Source: Paenibacillus sacheonensis
Lineage (GTDB): Bacteria; Bacillota; Bacilli; Paenibacillales; Paenibacillaceae
Assembly: GCF_009909195.1 (NCBI RefSeq)
Contig: NZ_JAAAMU010000001.1
Coordinates: 310,001 to 374,000 of the forward strand
Length of the DNA stretch: 64,000 bases
Reading direction: 5' to 3'
Under the pieces are notes generated by a model. The model saw only the letters and a list, made by a program, of their open reading frames with translations. It ran no database searches and was not told where the DNA came from. The position numbers were made by a program, and so were the translations under genes. Shown here piece after piece: positions 51,428-60,100 of this stretch (positions within the stretch are counted from its first letter, which is position 1; each line of letters begins with the position of its first letter).

Positions 51428-52318
51428 ATGGGCATTCGGCTCAGCGCCTCCGAGCGCGTATTCGGAATCGTCGTCATCATTATTCTTAGCCTGCTTGGCC
51501 TCAGCACGCTGTTTCCGCTCGTGCATATACTGGCTGTCTCGTTCAGCGACAAGGCGGCCGCATCGGGCGGACTGGTCACGGTGTACCCGGTCCATTTCAC
51601 GCTCGTCTCGTATAAGGCCGTCATGGCGGACAGCGCGTTCTTCCATGCGTTCGGCGTTTCGGTGGAGCGGGTGCTGCTCGGCGGCGCGATCCAGTTCGTC
51701 CTCACGATCGTATCCGCCTACGCGCTGTCGCGGCCCAAGTCGGAATTCCGGTCGCGCGACGTCTATATGTGGGTGCTCGTGTTCACGATGATTTTCAGCG
51801 GAGGCCTCATTCCGACGTACCTGACGATCAAATCGCTGCACATGCTCGATACGATGTGGTCGCTCGTGCTGCCTACGGCGGTGGCGGTCTTCAATATTAT
51901 CGTGCTGATGAATTTCTTCAAAAGCCTGCCGAAGGAGCTCGACGAGGCGGCGGTCATCGACGGCTCGGGGCCGTGGCATAAGCTGTGGGCCATCTATTTC
52001 CCGCTGTCGCTGCCGTCCATCGCGACGGTTACGCTGTTCAGCGTCGTCGGCCATTGGAACGCGTTCTTCGACGGATTGATCTACATGAACGACCCGAACC
52101 ATTATCCGCTGCAAACCTATTTGAACCAAATCATCGTGCAGGCGGCGCAGCCGACGACGAACATGACGCCGGACGAAATCGAACGGCTCTCGAAGCTGTC
52201 CGACCGAACGATGAACGCGGCCAAAATATTGGTCAGCATGGTACCGATCTTGGTTATCTATCCCTTCCTGCAGCGGTATTTCATTACGGGCATCACGCTC
52301 GGCTCGGTGAAGGAATAG
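51428..52318 (+). CDS. ABC transporter permease, YtcP/LplC type
   Basis: This 296-residue second permease starts MGIRLSASERVFGIVVIIILS. The EAA motif is SLPKELDEAAVIDGSGPWHK near residue 173, and the end is GITLGSVKE. It starts 15 nt after the stop of the LplB-type gene. The three-gene transporter unit and the GH36 gene behind it form one operon, presumably for galactose-containing oligosaccharides. Confidence 0.93.
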   Translation: MGIRLSASERVFGIVVIIILSLLGLSTLFPLVHILAVSFSDKAAASGGLVTVYPVHFTLVSYKAVMADSAFFHAFGVSVERVLLGGAIQFVLTIVSAYALSRPKSEFRSRDVYMWVLVFTMIFSGGLIPTYLTIKSLHMLDTMWSLVLPTAVAVFNIIVLMNFFKSLPKELDEAAVIDGSGPWHKLWAIYFPLSLPSIATVTLFSVVGHWNAFFDGLIYMNDPNHYPLQTYLNQIIVQAAQPTTNMTPDEIERLSKLSDRTMNAAKILVSMVPILVIYPFLQRYFITGITLGSVKE

Positions 52319-52469
52319 CGAGATGACTACGGGGCATGACATAGGATCGAATATGAGCGGAAATAGGATGGAGTTAAGTCGGTACGAGTGGAAATGGGAA
52401 GGAATAGGGATGAAAAGGGTTTGGAAAAGGCAAGGAAATACGGGATTGTACACGGAAGGGGAGTGCAGC

Positions 52470-54452
52470 ATGTTAAGCGGATTTCTGCTCGATATCGACG
52501 GGCGGCGCGGAACGGAGAGCGAGGGGTACGTCAAAACGCTGGAGGCAGGGAAGGAGCTGCCGGACGGCTCGCGCGAAACGACGGAGACGTATGAATCGGC
52601 GTCGGGGGATGTAGTCGTCGCGTCCGTGACCGTGTCCTATCCGGACTCGCCGGTCGTGCAGCGCCGGATCCAAGTATCGAACCGGTCCGAACGCGATATC
52701 CGCCTCACGCGGATCGACACCGTTCGCGGCCTGCTTGCCAAGGGAGGCTATACGCTCGATTACTTCGAATGTCCGACGAACGGATTGGAATTCTCTCCGC
52801 GCAGCGTTCCCCTCGCGGGCACCAAGGTGCTGGAGGCCATCGCCGGAAGGTCCTCGCGCGGCATGCATCCCTGGTTTACGCTTCGGGATGCCGAGGGAGG
52901 CACGCTCGCTGGCGCCGTCGCTTGGTCGGGCAATTGGATCTTCCGATTCGAGCCCGCGGACGAAGGCGCCTACAGGCTGACCGGCGGTCTCAGCGACTGG
53001 GAATTCGCCAAGACGCTGCGACCCGGCGAAACGATGGAAAGCCCTGCGGTGCTGTATGCTCATTTGCCGGAGGGAGGCTTGGATGCCGTCTCGATTGCCT
53101 TCGGAGGATGGGGCAGGCGCTATTGGTATCCGCGGAACGAGATTTCCCGCACGGTGCCGGCAGCCTGGAATCACTGGTGGCCGTACGAGGATTCCGCCAT
53201 TAACGAAGACGTGTTCCGGGCGAATGCGGACGAAGCGGCCGAGCTCGGCCTGGAGATCTGCACGCTGGACGCCGGCTGGTTCGGGGAACCGGACCCGAAT
53301 TGCAACGATCACCTCGGCTGGAGCGAGAACGTGGACTGGTTCCTGAAGCGGGGGGATTGGCATAAGATCAATACGCTCCGCTTCCCGTCCGGCATCGCCG
53401 CGCTGTCCGAATACGTCCGCGGCAAGGGAATGAAATTCGGCATCTGGTGCGAGATCGAGGCGCTCGGCATCAAGTCCGAGATCGGAGCGCACCGGCCGGA
53501 GCTGCCGGCGCGGCGCGACGGCGAGCATCTCGGCTATGTCTGCCTCGGCAACCCGGAAGCGCGGGACTGGGCCTTCGGCGTCCTGGAGCGGTTGATCACC
53601 GAATACAAGGCGGAATGGATCAAGCTCGACTTCAATCTCGATCCGTGCGCGGGCTGCAACCGGACCGATCACGGGCATGGCGACGGCGATGGACTGTTCG
53701 AGCATTACCGGGGCTATTACGAGCTGCTGACGCGCGTACGGGAGAAGTATCCGGAAGTGTATCTGGAGAATTGCTCGTCCGGCGGGCTCCGAATCGATCT
53801 CGGGCTCGCCCGTCACACGCACGGCGCATTCCTGAGCGATCCGGATTTCACCCGCCATCACCTGCAGCTGTTCTGGGGAGCGTCGATGATGCTGCATCCG
53901 TCCGCCTGCTTCCATTTCTCGTGGTCGGAGACGATCGTGCACTACGACAGCAATCTCGATAAGGATCCGATCAAACCGGACATGCCGCGCCACCGGCTCG
54001 ATTACATCATCCGCGCGAACATGCTGAACGGATTCGGCTGCTCGTACCGGCTGCCGGAGCTCCCCGGCTGGGCCAAGGCGCGGTTGATGGAGCTGATCGG
54101 CTTTTACAGGGAAACCGTCCGCCGCTTCGTCGCGGGCGCCGACATGCACAGGCTGACCGGCCAAACGATCCGGACCGGAAGCGGCGATTCGTGGAACGGC
54201 TACTTGTACGTCCTGGAAGGCGCGGAGGAAGCTTTGCTCTTCGCCTTCCGTCTGACCGGCGGGGAGCCTGAGCGCGTCCTGAGGCTGACAGGGCTGGATG
54301 CGAGCTCGCTGTATGAGCTGCATTTCGAGGACAGCGGCAGGAAGATGGAGCTCTCCGGGGCGGCGCTCGCGGAAGAAGGACTGACCTTCTCCGGCATGGA
54401 AGAGGAGTCGTCGGAGGTCGTTCGCCTTCGCAAGCTGCCGATGGAACGGTAA
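52470..54452 (+). CDS. GH36/GH27-type alpha-galactosidase
   Basis: This 660-residue cytoplasmic glycosidase has the GH-D clan signatures WNHWWPYEDSAINEDVF, ICTLDAGWFG near residue 265, GMKFGIWCEIEALG, the nucleophile Asp in EWIKLDFNLDP, YLENCSSGGLRIDLG and LSDPDFTRHH near the acid/base. It releases terminal alpha-galactose. The start is ambiguous. ATGs at 52323 and 52410 are also in frame, but that stretch is A/G-rich and low in coding character. The ATG at 52470 has GGGGAG 7 nt upstream. It is last in the YesMN-linked operon and is followed by a perfect hairpin. Confidence 0.9.
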   Translation: MLSGFLLDIDGRRGTESEGYVKTLEAGKELPDGSRETTETYESASGDVVVASVTVSYPDSPVVQRRIQVSNRSERDIRLTRIDTVRGLLAKGGYTLDYFECPTNGLEFSPRSVPLAGTKVLEAIAGRSSRGMHPWFTLRDAEGGTLAGAVAWSGNWIFRFEPADEGAYRLTGGLSDWEFAKTLRPGETMESPAVLYAHLPEGGLDAVSIAFGGWGRRYWYPRNEISRTVPAAWNHWWPYEDSAINEDVFRANADEAAELGLEICTLDAGWFGEPDPNCNDHLGWSENVDWFLKRGDWHKINTLRFPSGIAALSEYVRGKGMKFGIWCEIEALGIKSEIGAHRPELPARRDGEHLGYVCLGNPEARDWAFGVLERLITEYKAEWIKLDFNLDPCAGCNRTDHGHGDGDGLFEHYRGYYELLTRVREKYPEVYLENCSSGGLRIDLGLARHTHGAFLSDPDFTRHHLQLFWGASMMLHPSACFHFSWSETIVHYDSNLDKDPIKPDMPRHRLDYIIRANMLNGFGCSYRLPELPGWAKARLMELIGFYRETVRRFVAGADMHRLTGQTIRTGSGDSWNGYLYVLEGAEEALLFAFRLTGGEPERVLRLTGLDASSLYELHFEDSGRKMELSGAALAEEGLTFSGMEEESSEVVRLRKLPMER

Positions 54453-54556
54453 ACGCAGTGTTATTTTGGAAAGCGGACGCAGCTATATCCCGGACGGTTT
54501 TCCCGGACGAATCCGTGGGAAAATGTCTCTTGGAGGAACGGCAGAGAACCCCACCA

Positions 54557-54594
54557 CGGCAGAAAACCCCATCCTTGGATGGGGTTTTCTGCCG
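54557..54594. terminator. Perfect 18-bp bidirectional hairpin terminator
   Basis: CGGCAGAAAACCCCATCC (54557-54574) and GGATGGGGTTTTCTGCCG (54577-54594) pair perfectly around TT. It lies between the GH36 gene and the convergent YCII gene. A partial copy of the left arm occurs just upstream (GGCAGAGAACCCCAC near 54540). Confidence 0.7.
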
Positions 54595-54636
54595 TAACGA
54601 ATGGTTAGCCGGACTTCATCGTCTCTCGGACGAGTC

Positions 54637-55014
54637 TCAGGTTTCGCTGCCTTTGAAGTAATGGACGGGCCTGATCTCGATGCCCCAGCCGAATTGTTCG
54701 CCGGCGGCGATCTGCAGGGCCGGATGCAGCGAGGCCAGCCGAATGGCTTCCTCCATGCCGCTTGCTTCGATCAAAATCGCGCTGCCGATGAGCTCTTTGG
54801 TTTCGGTAAAGGGACCGTCGACGATCGTAACATTGCCATTCGTGCGCCGAAGGCTTTTGCCCTCCGGCGATAGTCCGGCATCGTAGAGGACCCGGCCGCT
54901 CTTATAAAGTTCATCGAGATGCGGCGGGCACTCGCTCATGACCGCCTCGATCTCCGACTTCGGGCGGGCATCCATTTTGGCCGGATCCAAATATCCCAAG
55001 CATAGATAGAGCAT
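54637..55014 (-). CDS. YCII-related (DGPF) domain protein
   Basis: This 125-residue protein of the YCII/DGPF fold starts MLYLCLGYLDPAKMDA and carries the motif VDGPFTETKELIGSAILIEA near residue 65 and LHPALQIAAGEQFGWGIEIRPV near the end. Function is unknown. Members are often near sigma factors or regulators, but none is adjacent here. Two ATGs are in frame. The second (55014) has GGAG 8 nt upstream and the usual family N-terminus, so I prefer it to 55020. Confidence 0.87.
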   Translation of the reverse strand: MLYLCLGYLDPAKMDARPKSEIEAVMSECPPHLDELYKSGRVLYDAGLSPEGKSLRRTNGNVTIVDGPFTETKELIGSAILIEASGMEEAIRLASLHPALQIAAGEQFGWGIEIRPVHYFKGSET

Positions 55015-55169
55015 CGTCATTTCTCCTTTTCGAGGGGTTGGATTGGGCTTGTCATGCTAGGATTGGCAGTTCGGGCAACTTTAGCGACCAGCCGCTCCTC
55101 CTCTATATGAACGACGAACGGGTCGTGGAGAAATCGACATCTGTTCGAAATAATTTTTGAAAAAAACGG

Positions 55170-56948
55170 TTAACCTTTGAGCTTCTCCAGATCCGTTAGC
55201 ATCGCTTTGTAAGGCGCGGATGCCGCAAGCGTCTTCGTATACTGCTCCCAGTCATCCAGGGACGCCGCGCCCATGATGACCTTGAGCTTCATTTGCAGCA
55301 GATCGGCGTTCAACTCCGCGTATTTGCCCGCGCTCCACAACCGGGAGAAGGCGGGGACGACCTCGTTCGCGTAGGAGGTTTTGCGCCATTCGGCAATGGC
55401 CGATTCGTAGGCCGCGCGCGTCGGTTCGTTCGCCGTCCGGAGCGCGGCATCGTCCAGCAGATCGGGCTCGCCGAAGATGCTTTGGAGCGCGGAGCGGTCG
55501 GCTTGATCGAACCCGTCGACGTCGTCCCAGGCCTTCGACTCGGTCATCGCCAGACCTTGATCCAGCCAGCGCAAAATCGTCTTCGGCGCGACGCGGGACA
55601 TGCGAGTGACGATATACGCATCCGGCTCGCTCGTATTCCAAGGCGCGATCGGAGCACGGACCGAGTCCGCCCGCAAACCTTCCAGGGGCGTCCACGCCAC
55701 TTTGCCTTGGGCGAGGGATGCGGCTTCCCGTACGCTCAGGACGGCTGCTCCGGCACGATTGTCGCGAATGCTCGCCATCGCTTGTTCCTCGCTCTTCACG
55801 GGGAACTCCTTGTCGATCAGCCCTTCCTTATACGCGCCGTTCAGCCACTTCAACGCCTCCGTCTCCCCGGCGCCTACCGCTAGATCGACGACCTGGCCAT
55901 CCCGAACGGCGAAACGATCCGGGCTGCCCGTAAACGCCTGCTCCACCCAGGCAAACGAACCGAGATCGGATGCCGTCACATAGCCGGTCATGCCGTACGT
56001 ATCGTGCTTGCCATTGCCATCGGGATCCAGCTGCGTCATCGCCTTCAGTACGGCGTACAGCTCATCCATCGTCTTCGGCTGAGCTGCGCCCAGGACGTCC
56101 AGCCAATCCTTCCGAATGGCCGGGAAAGGCGAATCATGGGGATCGCGAGGCCGCGGAATGCCGTATATTCGGCCATCGACCGTGCGAGCTCCCGGCGTGC
56201 CGTCGACCAGCTGCTTCAAACGCGGAAAATCCTTCAGCTCGTCCGTCAGATCCAGGGAGAAGCTCTGGAACAGCTCGTCCGAATAAGAATTGCTATTCTC
56301 CACCAGCATCATGGAGCCCATGTCGCCCGCGGCGATCATGACGCGATTCTTCTCCAAGTAGTAGTCCGGTGGAAGCAGGTTCACATCGACATCGATGTTC
56401 ATGTTCGCGCGGAAATAGTTCGTCAGGTTCAAGGGCTGTTCGACGCTCCCGTTGTCCGCCCGCGTCGTAAGCCTGATTCTCGGCAGCGCCTGCGGATCGT
56501 TGACGAGCGCTTCGCGGTTCGCGCCGCTCCAGGCCACATTCAGACCGGCGGCTTCGATCGTGATGCGCAGGGGGAGCTGAAGCGTCCCGTCCGCCACGAA
56601 CGGAGCAGTCGGGCTCTTCTTCGTGCTGCTCCCGATGGCGATGTTAGCATTGCCGGCTTGGAAGACGAGCGCTGGCTTGCTCGCATGTCTGGCCGTCAGC
56701 GTCTGACGTGCTGCATCCCATTCAACGTTGTATCCGATGGCTCTCAGCAGGTCGCGTCCAGGTACCATCAAGGTGCCGTTAAGCAGTTGTGCGCGCAGGG
56801 CGGCGGAATAATCCAGCAGGATCACGGTAATGGGCCGCGGCGATAGTTCGAGCAGGCGATCGGTTTCTTGCGGAGCGGCTGCCGCAGCCGGCAGTCCGCT
56901 CAATAAGACGGATGCCAGTGCGGCGATCATGAATTTGCGACGTTGCAT
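55170..56948 (-). CDS. Orphan extracellular binding protein fused to a copper-amine-oxidase-N-like domain
   Basis: This 592-residue secreted protein has signal peptide MQRRKFMIAALASVLLSGLP with an AAAAAP cleavage region. It has no lipobox and no Cys. Residues ~45-145 contain TLMVPGRDLLRAIGYNVEWD and LQLPLRITIEAAGLNVAWSG, the repeated pattern of copper-amine-oxidase N-terminal-like domains. From ~155 on, the LplA-type binding fold appears: YRANMNIDV-like strands, GRIYGIPRPRDPHDS, IRKDWLDVLG and LDPDGNGKHDTYG. There are no permease genes near it, so it may sense or scavenge in the wall rather than feed a local transporter. Confidence 0.85.
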   Translation of the reverse strand: MQRRKFMIAALASVLLSGLPAAAAAPQETDRLLELSPRPITVILLDYSAALRAQLLNGTLMVPGRDLLRAIGYNVEWDAARQTLTARHASKPALVFQAGNANIAIGSSTKKSPTAPFVADGTLQLPLRITIEAAGLNVAWSGANREALVNDPQALPRIRLTTRADNGSVEQPLNLTNYFRANMNIDVDVNLLPPDYYLEKNRVMIAAGDMGSMMLVENSNSYSDELFQSFSLDLTDELKDFPRLKQLVDGTPGARTVDGRIYGIPRPRDPHDSPFPAIRKDWLDVLGAAQPKTMDELYAVLKAMTQLDPDGNGKHDTYGMTGYVTASDLGSFAWVEQAFTGSPDRFAVRDGQVVDLAVGAGETEALKWLNGAYKEGLIDKEFPVKSEEQAMASIRDNRAGAAVLSVREAASLAQGKVAWTPLEGLRADSVRAPIAPWNTSEPDAYIVTRMSRVAPKTILRWLDQGLAMTESKAWDDVDGFDQADRSALQSIFGEPDLLDDAALRTANEPTRAAYESAIAEWRKTSYANEVVPAFSRLWSAGKYAELNADLLQMKLKVIMGAASLDDWEQYTKTLAASAPYKAMLTDLEKLKG

Positions 56949-57046
56949 GGTGGGTCCCCTTCCATAATTGTCCTAATATTCTAGACGCAGGAAGAAGAAG
57001 GAAGTTGCACGGCTGAATAGAATCGGCATCGCGGCTAAAGGAAGGA

Positions 57047-57877
57047 TCAACACTCCGCGCCGGACAGCTCGTTGGTGAACATTCGTTTGTACTCCTGCGG
57101 GCTTACCCGTTCCGCCGAGACGGGCGCATAGTGAAACTGAAGCGCTCTTCTGCGATCGGAGGAGAAGTTGCTCGGCGTGCCGTGGTACAGCATCCCATGA
57201 AAGAATAAGACGCCTCCCGGCTGAAGGGGCACGATTACATCCCGCTCGACGGGAACCTGGGCGTCGCACAGCTGCCAGTCCCGCACCGCGTAATGCGGCG
57301 TTGCGCCTTCCCGGTGAGAGCCGGGAATGACATGCATGCACCCGTTGCCGGCGGTTGCTTCGTCCAGCGCGATCCATACGCCGATCGCCGCTTTCGTATA
57401 GGTTAACGTCCCGTAGGCCATATCTTGATGCCACGGCTTCTCGCCGCCGCCGTGCGGAGGCTTCAGGAGCGCCATGTCCTGGATCAGCTTCGGTTCCTCT
57501 CCGAATATCCCCCGAACGACGTCCAAAATCGCCGGATGGCAGGCGATAGCGCGCAGCCGCTCCTCCGTTTCCACGAAGTCGTAGATTTTGCGGAGCGCGA
57601 GCTCCTTCTCCTCGGGCGAACTCAGCTCCTTCTCCGGCCTCGTAAACTGCAGCTTCGCGTCTCTGCGGTCGATGAACAGAAGGTCTGCCAGCGCTTGCTT
57701 GGCGCTCTCGACCGCCGGGGCATCCAGCAACCCGTTGACGGACAGGAAGCCTGACGAGCGGTAGCGCATCAGCTGCTCTTCCGTTATACTTTGTTTGTCG
57801 TTTAGACTTACATGCACATGGTCGTACCGGTACAGGCGTTGATTGATTTCTTCCGGATTCAAGGGGACGCTGCTCAT
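57047..57877 (-). CDS. Phytanoyl-CoA dioxygenase (PhyH) family protein
   Basis: This 276-residue Fe(II)/2-oxoglutarate-type oxygenase shows PWHQDMAYGTLTYTKAAIGVW (His-x-Asp metal pair near residue 147), GNGCMHVIPGSHREG, FFHGMLYHGTPSNFS (distal His) and DRRRALQFHYAPV (2-oxoglutarate Arg). The substrate is unknown. GAGGAG lies 6 nt before the ATG at 57877. The gene is divergent from an AraC-type regulator gene with a 169-bp gap, so that protein probably controls it. Confidence 0.9.
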   Translation of the reverse strand: MSSVPLNPEEINQRLYRYDHVHVSLNDKQSITEEQLMRYRSSGFLSVNGLLDAPAVESAKQALADLLFIDRRDAKLQFTRPEKELSSPEEKELALRKIYDFVETEERLRAIACHPAILDVVRGIFGEEPKLIQDMALLKPPHGGGEKPWHQDMAYGTLTYTKAAIGVWIALDEATAGNGCMHVIPGSHREGATPHYAVRDWQLCDAQVPVERDVIVPLQPGGVLFFHGMLYHGTPSNFSSDRRRALQFHYAPVSAERVSPQEYKRMFTNELSGAEC

Positions 57878-58046
57878 TATTGATCGCTCCTCGCCATTGT
57901 TTTCGTTTCTTTACGAACACGATACCATAGGAGAGGCAGAGCCGGGGATGTTCGCAACCTGCAATTATTTGTACTTACCTGCATTTATGTTGAATGGGGA
58001 TAGGCCAGAGCGTCAACAATCGAACCGCATGAAGGAGAGATGCAAG

Positions 58047-58892
58047 ATGTCCGACCTGCAAGAGCTAGCGGCATCGTTTCGGTCTTGCTGCTTTGCGACA
58101 GGCACGACTTCCGGCAAGTATCGCTGCGAACCGACCTGGTCCTGGAAGCCGAATCCGTTCGCGGATTACGATATGTGGTACGCGGTATCGGGACAAGGCC
58201 GCATGCTGCTGAACGGCGTCGACCATGCCATCGGGCCGGGGTTTTGTTATGTGTTTCAACCGGGAGACCGGGTCGCCGCCACGCATAATCCGGAACGCCC
58301 GCTGGTCGTGTTCTTTTGTCATTTCGATCGGAGCCCCTATGGAAGCGGGGACGTTCCGGCCGCAGCGCTGCCGCTGCCAAGAACGCCGGTGACGATTCGC
58401 GATACGGCCGGCATTGAATCGTTATTGTCCCGGTTAATCGAACTGTCGCATCTGCGCTCGCCAGACGATGCGGCCGAGATCGATTTGCTGATCAAGCTCA
58501 TTCTGGTCAAGTGGGTTCGCGAGACGGATCGCGGAGCAGACGCAGGCCACGCCTATTATCAGAAGCAAATCGTCGTCAAGGTACAAGAGGCGATTCGCTT
58601 TCGGCTGTCGGAATCGGCAGATTACGAAGCATTGGCAGCGAGCGCAGGGTCGTCGCCGCGCTCCGTCAGCAGGCTGATGAAGACGCATACGGGCTTGACG
58701 CTGAAGGAAACCATCACCAAGCTGCGGATGGAGAGGGCCGTTCATTTGTTGAATGAAACGACGATGACGGTTACCGAGGTGTCAGCCGCCATAGGATACT
58801 CGGACATCTACACGTTCAGCAAGCTGTTCAAGCGTCATTACGGCATCTCGCCGACCGCGATGCGTTCCGGGGGAGAAAGCTTCGCTCCATGA
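58047..58892 (+). CDS. AraC-family transcriptional regulator with cupin-like N-terminus
   Basis: This 281-residue regulator has N-terminal cupin-type sensor features WKPNPFADYDMWYAVSG, GPGFCYVFQPGDRVAATHN and VVFFCHFDRSPYGSG. The C-terminal AraC domain is EALAASAGSSPRSVSRLMKTHTG, then VTEVSAAIGYSDIYTFSKLFK. The ATG at 58047 is 9 nt from AAGGAG. An ATG at 58029 is in frame but precedes the box. It is divergent from the PhyH dioxygenase gene, its likely target. Confidence 0.92.
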   Translation: MSDLQELAASFRSCCFATGTTSGKYRCEPTWSWKPNPFADYDMWYAVSGQGRMLLNGVDHAIGPGFCYVFQPGDRVAATHNPERPLVVFFCHFDRSPYGSGDVPAAALPLPRTPVTIRDTAGIESLLSRLIELSHLRSPDDAAEIDLLIKLILVKWVRETDRGADAGHAYYQKQIVVKVQEAIRFRLSESADYEALAASAGSSPRSVSRLMKTHTGLTLKETITKLRMERAVHLLNETTMTVTEVSAAIGYSDIYTFSKLFKRHYGISPTAMRSGGESFAP

Positions 58893-59262
58893 ATGGTTTG
58901 CCGCTGCCTCCACGATGCCAGATCGGCAGCCGTGGTCTACGGGATTGAATCCGTTTGCATGCAAATCGATCAGGTCGATGGAATGGATTACGATTTCCAA
59001 CCGTTTGGCATTCCAAGAGGAAGCGTATTCAAAATAACGCGGAGGCTGGTCGAGCTGCGGATCGTGCAACCTTCATACGCGCCTGCATCTGCGGATTGCG
59101 AACGAAAACGAAATCGATGGAAGAAGGACCGCGCGCGAAGAACGATAATCGTGATCTTCTTTCTGCTCCCGAACAGGAATTAACCGACCAAGATGGGTTG
59201 ACGATTCGCGAGATCCTCGCCATGCTTCAACGACCTCTACAAAGCGCCATATCAAACAGACG
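58893..59262. other. Gene-free stretch, possibly decayed sequence
   Basis: No open frame here has a ribosome site, a believable length or a family motif. Several short frames are open on both strands. The minus strand around 58900-59070 reads like protein (for example PPRYFEYASSWNAKRLEIV), but it lacks a start and is broken by shifts. I could not assign it, and decay of an old gene is possible. Confidence 0.4.
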
Positions 59263-59292
59263 ACGACCGGTCCTAAGGACCGGTCGTATTTT
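59263..59292. terminator. Terminator overlapping the TetR stop codon
   Basis: ACGACCGGTCC (59263-59273) and GGACCGGTCGT (59277-59287) form a perfect 11-bp stem, followed on the plus strand by ATTTT. On the minus strand, the first arm encodes the last residues of the TetR protein, and its TAG stop lies in the loop. Confidence 0.75.
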
Positions 59293-59872
59293 GATGCATG
59301 CGAAACAGCAGGGCGAGCTGCTTGGCCAAATACTGCGGCGTATAAGGCATATCGTTGCGCAGCCACCATACGATCGTTCCGATGAAGGCGGAGGAGCCGT
59401 ACCATACTGCGATGTCGACGGGAACGCCAAGGGCGGCAGCAGGCGGTGCAAGCTCCGGATGCCTGGCTCTGGCGGTGATGACCTCCAGCATGAGCTGCGT
59501 GAGGCGATCGGTGAAGACCGGAATCCGTTTGGAAGCGAGGAGCACCTTGTAGAATTTGGAATTGGCCGCGATATGCTCCAAAACCTTGGACATGACCGTC
59601 CCGTCTTTGTCCATGGCGGCAGACCGGGAAGAGACCTCCCCTAGTATTACCTTGATCTCTTGAATCATGTCATCGGCCATCTTCTCCAGCATGTCCTGGA
59701 TGTCCTTGTAATGAAGATAGAAGGTGACGCGGTTGATGGTGGCGCGTTCCGCGATCCGATTCACGCTTATTTTCTCCAGCTCCACCTCTTGCAGCAAATC
59801 GATAAACGCATCCCGAATCAATTGGCGCGTGCGAAGCACGCGCGGATCCAAGCGCGACGATGTCGTGGACAT
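59273..59872 (-). CDS. TetR/AcrR-family transcriptional regulator
   Basis: This 199-residue repressor has the N-terminal helix-turn-helix RQLIRDAFIDLLQEVELEKI, then NRIAERATINRVTFYLHYKD. The C-terminal ligand domain ends FIGTIVWWLRNDMPYTPQ, a TetR_C type seen with drug exporters. The ATG at 59872 (MSTTSSRLDPRV) is 10 nt from AAGGA. An upstream in-frame ATG at 59893 overlaps a weaker site. It is divergent from an MFS drug-transporter gene with a 228-bp gap, and a palindrome in that gap is a likely operator. Confidence 0.92.
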   Translation of the reverse strand: MSTTSSRLDPRVLRTRQLIRDAFIDLLQEVELEKISVNRIAERATINRVTFYLHYKDIQDMLEKMADDMIQEIKVILGEVSSRSAAMDKDGTVMSKVLEHIAANSKFYKVLLASKRIPVFTDRLTQLMLEVITARARHPELAPPAAALGVPVDIAVWYGSSAFIGTIVWWLRNDMPYTPQYLAKQLALLFRMHQNTTGP

Positions 59873-59998
59873 AAGTTTCATTTCCTTCCCCATTCAAATT
59901 TACGCGACAGCTTTATGGCGAATCGTAGATGATGTTCCGCTTACGCAACAGATTCGCTTGAAATGTAAAGTAATATACATTTTCCGGAAAGCTGTAGC

Positions 59999-60027
59999 TT
60001 GTGATAAACGTGCCGGCTCCTTATAAT
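59999..60027 (+). promoter_or_regulatory. Sigma-A promoter of the MFS transporter gene
   Basis: TTGTGA (59999-60004), 17-nt spacer, perfect TATAAT (60022-60027). Confidence 0.65.
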
Positions 60028-60053
60028 ACTAAACATTGAGTTTATTATACGAC

Positions 60054-60076
60054 ATTGTGTAAATTAGTTGCACAAT
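60054..60076. promoter_or_regulatory. Candidate TetR operator
   Basis: ATTGTG (60054-60059) and CACAAT (60071-60076) flank an imperfect dyad inside a 23-bp element, between the MFS promoter and its start codon. The position suits repression by the divergent TetR protein. Confidence 0.55.
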
Positions 60077-60100
60077 GATAATTCGAAGGGGATGGAGCAT

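Noticed and set aside
52473-54323. 616-residue open frame on the minus strand
   Set aside because: Antisense shadow of the second GH36 gene; composition typical of non-coding GC-rich frames.
58955-59644. 229-residue plus-strand open frame
   Set aside because: Runs antisense through the TetR gene, no ribosome site, no motif.
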